Shown: positions 49,401-60,079 of the stretch, piece after piece
How the letters are laid out: every line of letters starts with the position of its first letter
Position numbering within the stretch: position 1 is the stretch's first letter
DNA from: Progne subis subis
Taxonomy: Eukaryota > Chordata > Aves > Passeriformes > Hirundinidae
Direction of reading: 5' to 3'
DNA length: 64,000 nt
NCBI GenBank assembly: GCA_022316685.1
Contig: JAKJHU010000053.1
Span: 4,333,636 to 4,397,635 of the forward strand
Translations under genes and position numbers: made by a program
The notes under the pieces: model-generated
What the model saw: the letters and a program-made list of their open reading frames with translations, nothing else
Databases searched by the model: none
What the model was told of the DNA's origin: nothing

Positions 49401-52157
49401 TTAAAGTGATAAATTGCTTAATTGGAGGTGTAAGCAACCCCCACTGTAAAATTTGTCTTTGTCAGATATATAAAACATTGATTTTCTTTGTTTGCTCTTG
49501 CAAACCCCCTGTGGTGTGGAGCTGTAGTCTCACATCGCCCTGCTACCAAGCAGAGGTGTGTGCTAGCAGAGATGGAGTCTGTGTGCCATGTGTCAGCCCT
49601 GTGCTCTCCCTGCCACAACAGGGCTCTTCTGCCAGTGACGTGGGAACACCCCATCCCTCTTGGCCCAGTGTGTGAGCCACTTGGGGTTCCCAGTGGATCC
49701 TTTAATGTGGAGGATTTTATTAAATACACAGGCACGAATTTATATTCTGGAATCCTATTCCCAATCCTCTGAAGTGAGTCACTGGAGTCACCCAGCAGAT
49801 GTTATCACCAAATTGTTCCTAAACACTGCTGTAAGGGCAAACTCCCCTTACTGCCCCCGGAGCAAATAGAGCACTGATGGTTATCTTGCTGGCGGATTGG
49901 TGCTGCACTAATCAGCCCCAGCCTGGGGAAGCTAGAAGTGCCACAGGCTGTCCTCATGCAGACTCCCAGAGGACTGAGAAGTGCAGGTAACAGTGGAAGC
50001 TGCTGCAGGATAAAATGTGAGGACCATTGGAATGAAGGACACATCAGAAAGTAGAGGTGTCCTGCCTTGTCTGTCTGGGTGAGCCACAGCCCAGCTTCTA
50101 AAAACAGCCCCAGCTTTCTAATCAAGTCATGCTGTTTCTTGTAAGTTCTTCATGCTTTATTTTCTATTTCTCTTTTTGTCTCCTTCAACTTATTTTTCTT
50201 TTGTGCTTCACTAATCCTCCTGCCACATCCTGGTTTAGATAATCCAGCCCTGGGCACTCAGGCATGTCAGCCAAGTGTTTTTGCATGCTCTGAGAATGGT
50301 TGCTGTCCTTGTACCCTTCATTCTAGGTCTTTAATGTGAACCTGGGCATGCTCTTGGGCAAAGGGATTAGGAGCCCTAAGAATAAACATTTCGAGCCTCC
50401 CAGATTTCAGTTCCTATCATCTGCTTCCCATTCTAGGAGACATCCTAAAGATTTCTTCCCATGTGCCGGGATACTCAGTCCCTGCTTCTGTCAAGTTTTT
50501 CTTGTACACACACAATCTGAGATCTGCTGCTTTCCATTTATGCCTCTTTTCCCCAGCCATAGCCCATTAACATCATCTGAGTCTCTGCCCCATGGCTCTT
50601 GGCCAGAACTCATCTCCTCAGCAATCTGCACGCATGGATGTCCACTTTTTTTTTATTTTAGCAGCCCCAGGAGACCCCAGATTGCACTGACTCCTTGTTT
50701 TCCAGAAAGACATTTCTATTCTCTTCCCAGCAATAACAGAAATTCTATTCCTGGTGGTGGCCGGTCTTGCAGAATTTCTGAACTTCCAGGCTGGATCAGT
50801 TCTCATAGCTTTGTACTGGGCTCGACTTGGCCCAGGGGGTGCTGCTGCCTTGTTCCGCAGCAGTGAGCACGTTGCTTCCTATCAGGATGAAGGGAGCTCT
50901 GATGCATCTTGAGGCCTGTAATGGGCCCCACTCAGTACTTTGGTCTGTGGAAGATGGCTGCATGTATCTGGTTTTATTCCTTTTCCTTCCCTGCTTAGGT
51001 TGCAAATGACTCAATACTCTGTATATATTAAGCTTCATGAACATTTGTATAAAAATGGATTCAAATTCAGAGCAACAATTTTTGCGTTGGTTTTCTAGCA
51101 GGCTCCAAACGGGTCCCCTCAAACCCTTTAAGAGCTCTCCCTCATGCTGTCAGGCAAGAATTTATGTCACTGTGCTGCTGAAGAGCCTGTCCAGGGCCAG
51201 ACCACCCCAGTTCTGCAGCCAGTCTGACCAGCATGGAGCAGGACCCAGTCCCAGCAGCTGGTCTGGCCTGCGCTGAGGAGGGGCTGGGGTCAGGACTGCC
51301 CAGGAGCCATGAGTAGCAGCCCTTGGCCAGCTGCTGCCCTCACCCTGACAGCTCCTTTTGGGAGGTTTGGAATTGGGTCACGGCAGCAGCTGGGTAGCAA
51401 AGGAAATGCACATGTAGGAGCTGCAGAGGAGTCAGGGTCAGCATGCTGCAGCAAACAGCCTTGCTGAAGCAGCAGGCGTGTGAGGAATGCATCCCTGCCC
51501 TTGGCTCCTTGCCCTGCTGACTGGTTGGGAGCTGTGGCTATGCCAGGTGGAAGGCAGGTCTGCATCCTGGGAGATGCAGGGGGCAAAAGAATGGGATTTT
51601 CAGATAATTTCTCTTATTAAATACAGCTGTTTCTTGGTGGCAACTCAGGTTTTCACACAGCTATATTTAGGTAAGATGTGCCTAAGGGACAGAGGCTCCA
51701 GCTGCTGAAATGCTGTTGTCTTTGCTGCATTCCCAAGGTTGTGTGGGGCTCAGGACCCTGGTACTGCACAATAAGGACTGTGCTCTTCGGGGCATGGTGT
51801 GCTTGGTGAAGCAGAGGTATAGAAGGATGTTGGTAACTGCAGCAGTCACTCTCTGTCTCCTCCACAGTCTCTGCATCTTTGCAGTGCTGTCCTTCCCCTC
51901 TGCCAGGTAGAAACACACGCTGCACACATCAAAGAAAGAGACAGTCCAACCCCTGTCCTCCTGAGTCAACCCCATCCATTCCTGCTGCCTCCACATAAGC
52001 TGCCCTGAGCAGTTTAGAACTGCAGAGAGCAGGTTTTCTACTTGGTAGTCACACTCTTTCACCGGGATTGCCTCTCATGGTTTTGATTTCTAGGACTGGG
52101 GCCATCTGACTTGTTGCCATGAATGCTTGTACTGACATTGTCTCTTTTCCCCTGCAG
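40431..52157 (+). other. TTC28: TTC28 intron, 11,727 bp
   Basis: GTAGGA...CCCCTGCAG, phase 0. The longest intron between placed exons. I see no nested gene, no clear CR1 and only a short TG-rich run at 48718-48735. A small near-palindrome (CCCCAGCACCACATGGTGTG, 47313-47332, pairing on to 47335) is present. Several ORFs of 100-176 codons occur but lack protein-like composition. Confidence 0.85.
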
Positions 52158-52665
52158 GCAGCATCCTCAGCACTGAGCAGTCTGGGCCACGTGTACACAG
52201 CCATCGGGGACTACCCAAACGCTCTGGCTAGCCACAAGCAGTGTGTCCTCCTCGCCAAGCAGTCCAAAGATGAGCTCTCGGAGGCGCGGGAGCTGGGCAA
52301 CATGGGAGCGGTGTACATCGCAATGGGGGATTTTGAAAACGCGGTGCAGTGCCATGAGCAACATCTGAAGATCGCCAAGGAGCTGGGGAACAAGCGGGAG
52401 GAAGCTCGAGCCTACAGCAACCTGGGCAGTGCTTACCACTACCGCAGGAACTTCGACAAAGCCATGTCCTACCACAACTATGTGTTGGAGTTGGCCCAGG
52501 AGCTGGCTGAGAAGGCCATTGAGATGCGAGCTTACGCTGGCCTGGGCCATGCAGCTAGATGTATGCAAGACCTGGAGAGGGCCAAGCAGTACCATGAAGA
52601 GCAGTTGCACATTGCTGAGAGCCTGCAGGACCGAGCTGCTGAAGGCAGAGCCTCCTCCAATCTAG
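52158..52665 (+). CDS. TTC28: TTC28 coding exon, visible residues 185-353 (four TPRs)
   Basis: The acceptor is CCCCTGCAG ending at 52157. The donor GTAAGG at 52666 follows the first base of a Gly codon. The 508-bp exon is long for an internal vertebrate exon. It encodes four consecutive 40-residue TPR units starting at GHVYTAIGDYPNALASHKQC, GAVYIAMGDFENAVQCHEQH, GSAYHYRRNFDKAMSYHNYV and GHAARCMQDLERAKQYHEEQ. Each unit has the small residues of helix A (Gly, Ala), the Y/F-x-x-A core and an L-x-IA-like helix B. Long open frames occur on the opposite strand because the repeat has few stop-generating codons; they are artefacts. The sequence is almost identical to vertebrate TTC28 except for a few conservative changes in the last unit (EEQLHIAESLQ). 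Confidence 0.97.
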
Positions 52666-55286
52666 GTAAGGTCCTGACAGGAATGCTGAGATGATCAGAG
52701 CTGCTGCCAGGCTGCCCAAGATCTGTGTGCTGTCTTCTTAGTCACCCCAATTTGAGCAGACTGCCTTAATAAATTAAACAGGCCTTTGGCAGATTGTGTG
52801 CTGCTGTACTGTATTCCATGTTCAATTATTAAATTCCTTAGAAAAACACTAGAAAGCACAAACTCATAGCAAAAGGGAAATGAAAAGATAAAATGCAATT
52901 GAGGAGCTCTTCAGGAGTTAGGAAAAAAATGCAATTCTTGCACTAATGCAAGAAGCAATGTGGTTTGTTACCTGGCCATTTCTTTGGGAGCTTGTCTGCT
53001 GGATATGTCAATACATTGCTGCCTTGTAAATTGGGAGACACGTGGGTCAAATCCTGAGTTTGTTTTCCGAATATGCTCATTGAAATAGTAGGGTGTAGGA
53101 ATCTTGCAATCTGCTAAGGAGCAGCATTGTCGTGCTGCTGGCAGGCTGGGAGACACTGAGTTACATTCAAGTGAAGCCTATTTCTCCTGCTGCCTCTCAG
53201 CACCAGATGTGGGAGCGAGCAAGGATGCGTTTCCATCTCTGCCACGGCTGTGGCAGTTGTGCTGCCGATGTTCCAGCTGTCGTTCAGGATGTGTTCTCAG
53301 TTGGCTGGGAACAGCAGAGCAGGGCTGGTGTTGAGATACCAAAATAAGTGTTTGTTGGCAGCCCCTGAATCCCAGCCCTTGCAGGCTGCCCCATGCTGTA
53401 AATCAGCTCCTGTTTCTGCTTGGCAGTTGGCACTTGGTTCATTTGTAGATGCTAATTGTACTCTGATGTTATCAACAGCAGGTAATTGAAAAGAGCTTGA
53501 TGAATTACTTAATTTCTCTTAGTAGCTGAGTCTTCAGGAGCTGAATGAAGAAGATAAGGGGAACTGCAGAAAACAAAACAGTCACAGCTTTTTAATTAGT
53601 GTTGCAAATCTCCTCCTTTACACAAATTGAGGCAGATCAGTGGGGCAAAATAAGTTTGTGATGCAAAAATGCTTGTGAGCAGCTTAGCATGAGAGAGCAG
53701 TGAGCATGAACAAGATTTCTCTTAATGTGACAGCACCCAGCAGGCAGGAGGGTGGGGAGAGGAGGCCTCGCATGAACAGCAAAGCACAAACTACATTCCC
53801 CATCCTTTCTCCAGTGTGGGATCTTGTCTTGGGGAGTCTGTGGCTCCAGTCCTGGGGCGTCGCAGAGATGTGAGAGACGGACTGGTGCAGCAGAGAATGT
53901 TTTTCAGGGTTGGATTTTAGTCTAAATATAACTTTCAGCTGGTATGCTGACTCAGCCACTCCACGCTTTGGGTTAGAATAGTTCTCCTAGCCTCTGAGCG
54001 CGGGGTCTCACGTTTCAGCTGTTATTTGGCTATATTTTTTGTCTTCTCTGTCAGAGCTAAGTTATACTGGAGAAAGGGAACATGCAGTTCTTGTTGAGAC
54101 AGTCTATTACTGTTGTTTAAAATGCATCCAGTACCAATCAAAAAGTCAAGTTTTAATTGTCTCTTTCATCTAATCCACATGCAAAACAAAACCTCATCAA
54201 AATAACCATGCTGACAGGCAAAAAAATGTATCTAAATGTGTGTTTCCAGGCCAGAATTTTAGAGTTGGCCTCTCTGCTGGAGCAACAGACATTTTCTGTT
54301 GCATTACCCTGATGCAGATGGAAAGCACCCTTAAGTGTGTGATCCAGTGTGAAGCAGGGCAGACGTGGACTGTAACAGAGCCCAGCTGCTGCAGTGTTCT
54401 GCAGGGAACATCCTCTGTGCTCTGGGACGAGGTGAGCAGGAGGTGATGGACTGAGGGTGAAGCACAAGCTATCAGCCTTTCACAAGACATGGAGTTTAAC
54501 CAGAAGTCTCAGGTTCTCAACCTTTGCAAAGAATCTGGTATTTCCAAACTCTCAGGCTCCATGTGGAGACCAGACTTTCCAGCCTCTGCAGCTTTCAAGG
54601 GTTCCCACTATGATGGAGAGAAGACACTTCACGTTATTAATGGAACACAATTTAAAGTCTCTCAGTGCTGCCTCTTTGCAGCTCCAAGAGAACTTTCCAT
54701 GTTCTCATCATGTTTCCCAAAGATGCCAGATACTTTCTCTTGAAGCTTTTGCAATTAATGTCAAAAAACATAAAACATTTACAGGGCCTCCTTCAGTGGC
54801 TCCCAAACCTCCAGGCTTCTTCATAGGCGCTTGCAAAGTAGCCACAGGCATTATTAGCACAGAGTTTAATTGAAGTGTAGGTGGTATCATCAGCAGAATC
54901 AGAGCTCCTGTTCCCATGTCTCATAACAAATGCAAGGTGATTCAACTGAAATTGAAAAGCACCTGCAAGTGCTGTCTCAATGTGTTGAGTCTGAGCTCCA
55001 GAGTTACCAGGTATCACTTCTGGAAATAAACAGCAATTTTATAAGGCCAGACTGTGTCCAGTTGTTGTGGTGAATGGGTGCTTTTGTATAACATAAAACC
55101 TGAACCTTCCCTGGGCTTTCCCCGTTAGAAGCAGGGAGGCAGGCTGTTCAGAAGGGCTGTGCCCTGCCAAGCGTGAAGAGCCGGGGAAGGGGCCGGGCTG
55201 CCCGCAGGTGTGCAGGGTGTGCAGGGTGCTGCAGAGGCTTAGCACAGAGCACTGTGTTTGTTGAGCTGGTTTCTGTTGTTTTTCAG
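52666..55286 (+). other. TTC28: TTC28 intron, 2,621 bp
   Basis: GTAAGG...TTTTTCAG, phase 1, splitting a Gly codon. No repeats or other genes recognised. Confidence 0.9.
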
Positions 55287-56628
55287 GAATCATTCACCAG
55301 ATGAAAGGTGACTATGACACCGCGCTGCGGCTGCACAAGACACACCTGTCCATAGCGCAGGAGCTGAGCGATTACGCGGCCCAAGGCCGGGCCTACGGCA
55401 ACATGGGCAACGCTTACAATGCCCTGGGCATGTATGACCAGGCCGTCAAGTACCATCGGCAGGAGCTGCAGATCTCCATGGAAGTCAACGACCGTGCTTC
55501 TCAGGCATCCACACACGGGAACCTGGCCGTTGCTTATCAGGCTCTGGGTGCCCATGACCGTGCTCTGCAGCACTACCAAAATCATCTCAACATTGCCCGG
55601 GAGCTGCGGGACATCCAGAGCGAAGCGCGAGCCCTCAGCAACCTGGGCAACTTCCACTGCACGCGAGGGGAGTTCGTGCAGGCGGCCCCCTACTACGAGC
55701 AGTACCTGCGCTTGTCCCCAGAGCTGCAGGACATGGAAGGCGAGGGGAAGGTTTGCCACAACCTTGGCTATGCCCATTATTGCCTCGGGAACTATGAAGA
55801 AGCTGTTAAATACTACGAGCAAGATCTTGCTCTGGCAAAGGATCTTCACGACAAGCTGAGCCAAGCCAAGGCCTATTGCAACCTGGGCCTGGCCTTCAAA
55901 GCCTTGATGGACTTCAACAAAGCAGAGGAGTGTCAAAAGTACCTGCTGTCCCTGGCACAGTCTCTGAACAATTCCCAGGCCAAATTCCGAGCTCTGGGGA
56001 ACTTGGGGGATATTTTTGTCTGTAAAAAAGATGTACATGGTGCAATAAAATTTTATGAGCAGCAGTTGAGCTTAGCCCATCACGTTAAGGACAGGAGACT
56101 GGAAGCCAATGCCTATGCAGCCCTGGGCTCTGCCTACAGGATGGTGCAGAAGTGTGACAAGGCTTTAGGTTACCACACGCAGGAGCTGGAGGTGTACCAG
56201 GAGCTGGGGGATATGTCGGGTGAATGCAGAGCACATGGTCACCTTGCTGCAGTGTACATGTCACTTGGGAAGTACACCATGGCCTTCAAGTGCTATGAAG
56301 AGCAGCTGGAGCTGGGGCAGAAGTTGAAGGACCCCAGCATCGAAGCCCAGGTCTACGGTAACATGGGCATTACCAAGATGAACATGAATGTCATGGAGGA
56401 AGCGATTGGCTACTTTGAGCAGCAGCTGGCCATGCTGCAGCAGCTCAGTGGGAATGAATCCGTATTAGATCGGGGCCGAGCATATGGGAACCTGGGAGAT
56501 TGTTATGAGGCTCTAGGAGATTTTGAGGAAGCTATAAAGTATTATGAACAGTACCTGTCTGTGGCTCAAAGCTTGAACCGTATGCAAGATCAGGCAAAGG
56601 CCTATCGAGGCTTGGGCAATGGGCACAG
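55287..56628 (+). CDS. TTC28: TTC28 giant coding exon, visible residues 354-800 (eleven TPRs)
   Basis: The acceptor is TTGTTTTTCAG ending at 55286. The donor GTAAGG at 56629 follows two bases of an Arg codon. This 1,342-bp internal exon encodes eleven TPR units in tandem with no intron, starting with IIHQMKGDYDTALRLHKTHL and GNAYNALGMYDQAVKYHRQE and ending with GDCYEALGDFEEAIKYYEQY and AKAYRGLGNGH. Ten units are 40 residues. The tenth (GITKMNMNVMEEAIGYFEQQ...) carries four extra residues in its second loop (SGNESVLDRG), giving 44. This is the core of the superhelical TPR scaffold. It is GC-rich with strong third-position G/C bias, unlike the flanking introns. The opposite strand is open for 251 codons (55283-56038), which is a composition effect. 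Identity to TTC28 is very high throughout. Confidence 0.98.
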
Positions 56629-56969
56629 GTAAGGAGCTGCACGTGTGTTCTGATGTCGGTGAAGTACAAGCACGGTCGATGCAGTGTGGTACTGGTGGGG
56701 TGTGTTTGAAGGCCTTGGCACACACACGCAGTGATGTGACCAGGAGAGAGTTAGAGTCCTGTGGGTGCTGAGGACTGTGCTGACAGCTCAAATTGCGAAG
56801 CTGATGTCACTGCCCAGAGAGAAGGAGATCGATTCAAAAGTGCTGGGGATGTCTCCTGGGGGAAAGCCTCTGACTGGAAGGTTTGAGCTGGCCTCTGGGG
56901 GAAATGGCAAAACATCTTCTCTCAAGGAAATACCGGCAAAATAAACACCGCTGTTTTCTTCCCTTGTAG
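56629..56969 (+). other. TTC28: TTC28 intron, 341 bp
   Basis: GTAAGG...CCCTTGTAG, phase 2, splitting an Arg codon. Short intron with nothing else in it. Confidence 0.92.
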
Positions 56970-57493
56970 GGCTATGGGAAGTTTACAGCAGGCTCTGGTG
57001 TGCTTTGAGAAGAGGCTTGTAGTGGCACATGAGCTGGGGGAGGCATTTAACAAAGCCCAGGCTTACGGGGAGCTGGGAAGCCTGCACAGCCAGCTGGGCA
57101 ACTACGAGCAAGCCATCTCGTGCCTGGAGCGGCAGCTGAACATCGCCCGCGAGATGAAGGACCGAGCCCTGGAGAGCGATGCTGCCTGTGGCCTGGGCGG
57201 GGTCTACCAGCAGATGGGCGAGTATGAGACAGCCCTGCAGTACCACCAGCTGGACCTGCAGATCGCCGAGGAGACCAACAACCCCGCCGGCCAGGGCCGC
57301 GCCTACGGCAACCTGGGCCTCACCTACGAGTCCTTGGGCACCTACGAGAGGGCCGTGGTTTATCAGGAGCAGCACCTCAGCATCGCAGCGCAAATGAACG
57401 ACCTCGTAGCCAAAACCGTGTCTTACAGCAGCCTGGGGAGGACTCACCATGCTTTACAGAACTATTCTCAGGCTGTGATGTACCTGCAGGAAG
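56970..57493 (+). CDS. TTC28: TTC28 coding exon, visible residues 801-975 (about 4.5 TPRs)
   Basis: The acceptor is TTCCCTTGTAG ending at 56969. The donor GTAAGA at 57494 follows the first base of a Gly codon. The 524-bp exon completes Arg and reads AMGSLQQALVCFEKRLVVAH, GSLHSQLGNYEQAISCLERQ, GGVYQQMGEYETALQYHQLD, GLTYESLGTYERAVVYQEQH and GRTHHALQNYSQAVMYLQEG. That is four full 40-residue TPRs and the first helix pair of the next. The preceding intron is only 341 bp, so the giant exon and this one form a near-continuous block of about 15 repeats. The sequence is among the best conserved in the protein. Confidence 0.97.
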
Positions 57494-59052
57494 GTAAGAG
57501 GCTGAGTTTAACAACAGAGCGTGCAGTGGTAGGGTCAGAAGGGTGGAAGGGAGACCTGAAGACATGGAGAGGTGAGGTACTGTAAACATGGCTGGAGGAG
57601 GATGTGTTTGACAGTGGCCTTTGATGCAGAAGCTCTTGCAGAGATCCACACCACTGTTGATCATCTGTGTGAGTAGCTGTCTGTGGAGCTGTTATCGCCA
57701 GTGTGCCATCTCAGTTGGAGCCTTCTTAGTGTCCTCTAGACAAAGCATGATCTGTGTCTTCCTGGGGGCATCTTAGGTTCCTCAGGGCATGAATCTAAAC
57801 TGCACCTAGCAGAGTCTCTTTGTAAAGCTCATTTGTGCCTGAAGGTGTAAACCTTCTCTATAAATGGCATTGCATACTGGGATCTGGCTCTGGGAAAAGC
57901 ACAGAGGATTATGATGAATCTCTGATCCTGAGAGGTCTGTTAGGAGAGATTTATGCCATGCTGGCAGCCACCTGGCTCTTCTATGTGTTCACCTAGGAGT
58001 AAGACAAAGTGGGTGAGTTTCTCTATAAAGTCTGAGTGAAAACAAGTGCTGTTTGATAGAGAGGCGAGGGAAATTCAGCCTGAGGTGTCCAGGAGCCATC
58101 TGCCTTCTGAGTGCTGGGCCAGCGCTGGGCTGGGAGCTGTGCTGCTGCAAGGGGTTGCAGCATGCAGGCAGCAGCTGATCAAACGAGGGGCTCTGATGTA
58201 GCAGATGAGCAGTGTAGCTGAAGTGCATGAAGCTGGAGGCCGAAGGATGTATTACATCAGTTAGTTTGGTTTTCATGAAACTGACCTTGGCAGGATTCCA
58301 GTGTGCTGTTAGAACGGGAGAAATGAAACACAGCTCCTTCTCCTGGTGTGCTGCAGAATTCCTGCATAGCCTGGGAATGCTAGCTGCTGCTAAGCTGTGT
58401 GGTGACAGCCAGGGCCCTGCTCCCCAGGCTGCGGGAAACCTGAGGTGCCTCAGCAGAGGTGTCCCTGTTGTCAGCAGGGGCCACCAAGGTGAGAGGTTTG
58501 GAGTGTGTGGAAGGGGAGACAGCACAGAATGTGGTGCTGGAAGTGAAAGGAGCTCCAGGTCGTTCAGGCCAGGCCCCTGCCTTCTGCTCTTGCTCAGCAC
58601 ATAAACCATGCAGAGCCTGCCAGAGGGCTGGGGAGAGCTGATGGGAAACAAGCCAGGAATGTGCCGAGAGGTGTCTTTTCTGGCAGTGTTTGACAGCTCA
58701 CTGTGATTTTGTTTGTCTGCGTGGCTTTTAGGGTTTAAAAGTTGAACTTTCAATAGGGGCTTACCGAGTGTGTCTTAGGGGATGGCGCCTTCACTTCCCT
58801 CACTCCATGGAAGTCACCTCTCTGTCCGGTGCTGATGTGAGGACTGGCAGCAGCTGCCCAGCACTGGTACTACCCCACTGGTCGTCCTGGTGCTGTCCCT
58901 GCCCTGCTCACCATCCCACCACTGGTGCTGCCCCCCTTTCTGTCCCAGTGCCGGCAGCTCCATGGCTTGTCTGCCTGCACAGGAGCCCCGTGGGTCTGAG
59001 GCCACAGCCCCTGGTCCCCTCTGGCACTCTCTCACTCTTGACTCCTTTTCAG
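57494..59052 (+). other. TTC28: TTC28 intron, 1,559 bp
   Basis: GTAAGA...CTTTTCAG, phase 1, splitting a Gly codon. It is GC-richer than the other introns, which explains a 254-codon minus-strand open frame (57989-58753) without domain-like features. A short stretch at 58860-58940 repeats CACTGGTRCTRCCCC-like words. Confidence 0.88.
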
Positions 59053-59162
59053 GACTGAGGCTGGCAGAGCAGCTGGGACGCAGAGAAGATGAAGCAAAAA
59101 TCCGTCACGGCCTTGGCCTCTCCCTCTGGGCGAGTGGGAACCTGGAGGAGTCCCAGCACCAG
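59053..59162 (+). CDS. TTC28: TTC28 coding exon, visible residues 976-1012
   Basis: The acceptor is CTCCTTTTCAG ending at 59052. The donor GTACAG at 59163 follows a whole Gln codon; it lacks the usual +5 G, which makes it one of the weaker donors. The exon completes Gly and encodes LRLAEQLGRREDEAKIRHGL, GLSLWASGNLEESQHQ, finishing one TPR and starting the last one. The following intron is only 171 bp. The Glu-Ser near the end replaces Glu-Ala of the mammalian protein as I remember it, a conservative change. At 110 bp, skipping it would shift the frame. Confidence 0.96.
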
Positions 59163-59333
59163 GTACAGCATGGTCTTCCCCGTGCTCTGGGTGATTCCTC
59201 TTAGGGAAGAAAATGTCTGGTGTGAGCCAGAGCTCCCCAGCCTGAGGGGATGCTGGCCCTGGGTCATCCTGCCTTCCCAGCCAGCTTTGTGCGGTGTCCA
59301 TGAGGAAGTCACTGTGGCTGTTTTCCCTCCCAG

Positions 59334-59463
59334 CTGTACCGGGCCTCAGCACTGTTTGAAACCATCCGCCACGAGGTGCAGCTGAGCACAGATTACAAAC
59401 TGTCACTCTTCGACCTGCAGACATCCTCCTATCAGGCCCTGCAGCGAGTTCTTGTCAGTCTGG
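59334..59463 (+). CDS. TTC28: TTC28 coding exon, visible residues 1013-1055 (end of TPR array)
   Basis: The acceptor is TTTTCCCTCCCAG ending at 59333. The donor GTAAGA at 59464 follows the first base of a Gly codon. It encodes LYRASALFETIRHEVQLSTD, YKLSLFDLQTSSYQALQRVL and VSL-G. This is the last, degenerate TPR (LYRASALFETIR is a typical closing helix) followed by a helical linker leading into the CHAT-associated region. The match to TTC28 is near-complete. Confidence 0.96.
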
Positions 59464-59860
59464 GTAAGACATGCCTTCACATGCTGAGGCTGGACTCCAG
59501 GCTCATGCCAGGAATTCAGCTGGACTTGTGGGCAGTTCCTGATATGTCCTTTGCTCCACAGCTGTCCAACACAGCACAGCATTTCTGTTCCAGGCCAGCA
59601 GTTGGGTGTCTGTCTTTGGGTTTGGGGTGCCTTCGGTTCTTCTTCCTTGCTTCCTGTTGATTTGCCTTTCTGTGGCTCATCGTGTTATTTTTCTGCAGCA
59701 AATACATTCAGTGGGACTGTGTTCCTGTGCAGGGACTGCTCTTTTGGGAAATAGGTGCCGCTGCTTCTCCAGGTCTCTGGGGATTGGGATTACAGCTGTC
59801 CCTGTTCCATGAACGTGGCACTGCGTGTGTCAGGTCTGAGAGATGGCTCTGTCTTTTTAG
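59464..59860 (+). other. TTC28: TTC28 intron, 397 bp
   Basis: GTAAGA...CTTTTTAG, phase 1, splitting a Gly codon. Nothing else seen. The preceding intron, 59163-59333, is the shortest at 171 bp (GTACAG...CTCCCAG, phase 0). Confidence 0.9.
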
Positions 59861-60079
59861 GTCACCATGATGAGGCACTGGCAGTGGCAGAGAGAGGACG
59901 AACGAGGGCTTTTGCTGACCTGCTCGTGGAACGTCAGACTGGGCAGCAGGACTCAGATCCCTATTCTCCCGTGACCCTTGACCAGGTCTTGGAGACTGTG
60001 AATGGCCAGAGGGGACTTGTTCTCTACTACTCACTGGCTGCAGGTTATCTGTACAGCTGGCTGCTGGCTCCTGGGGCAG
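59861..60079 (+). CDS. TTC28: TTC28 coding exon, visible residues 1056-1128 (start of CHAT-associated region)
   Basis: The acceptor is CTTTTTAG ending at 59860. The donor GTGAGC at 60080 follows the first base of a Gly codon. The exon encodes HHDEALAVAERGRTRAFADL, LVERQTGQQDSDPYSP, VTLDQVLETVNGQRGLVLYY and SLAAGYLYSWLLAPGA. The AERGRTRAFADLL helix followed by a beta-rich YYSL-x-x-GYLYSWLL stretch is the usual entry to CHAT domains, which are caspase-like folds joined to TPR arrays. The catalytic-equivalent part is beyond the window, so catalytic residues cannot be assessed. In frame, the sequence would run past the donor for about 18 codons before a stop. Confidence 0.96.

Noticed and set aside
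50336..50866. 176-codon plus-strand ORF in the 11.7-kb intron
   Set aside because: Rich in Ser, Pro, Phe and Cys, typical of translated pyrimidine-rich noncoding DNA; no family recognised.
55283..56038. 251-codon antisense ORF over the giant TTC28 exon
   Set aside because: It is the complement of a strongly biased repeat-coding exon; the leucine/valine/glutamine-rich product is a composition artefact. The same applies to the antisense ORFs at 52167-52610 and 56983-57450.
57989..58753. 254-codon minus-strand ORF in a TTC28 intron
   Set aside because: It is rich in Ser, Pro, Leu and His with no domain-like pattern, no splice context, and lies in GC-richer intron sequence where long chance ORFs are expected.
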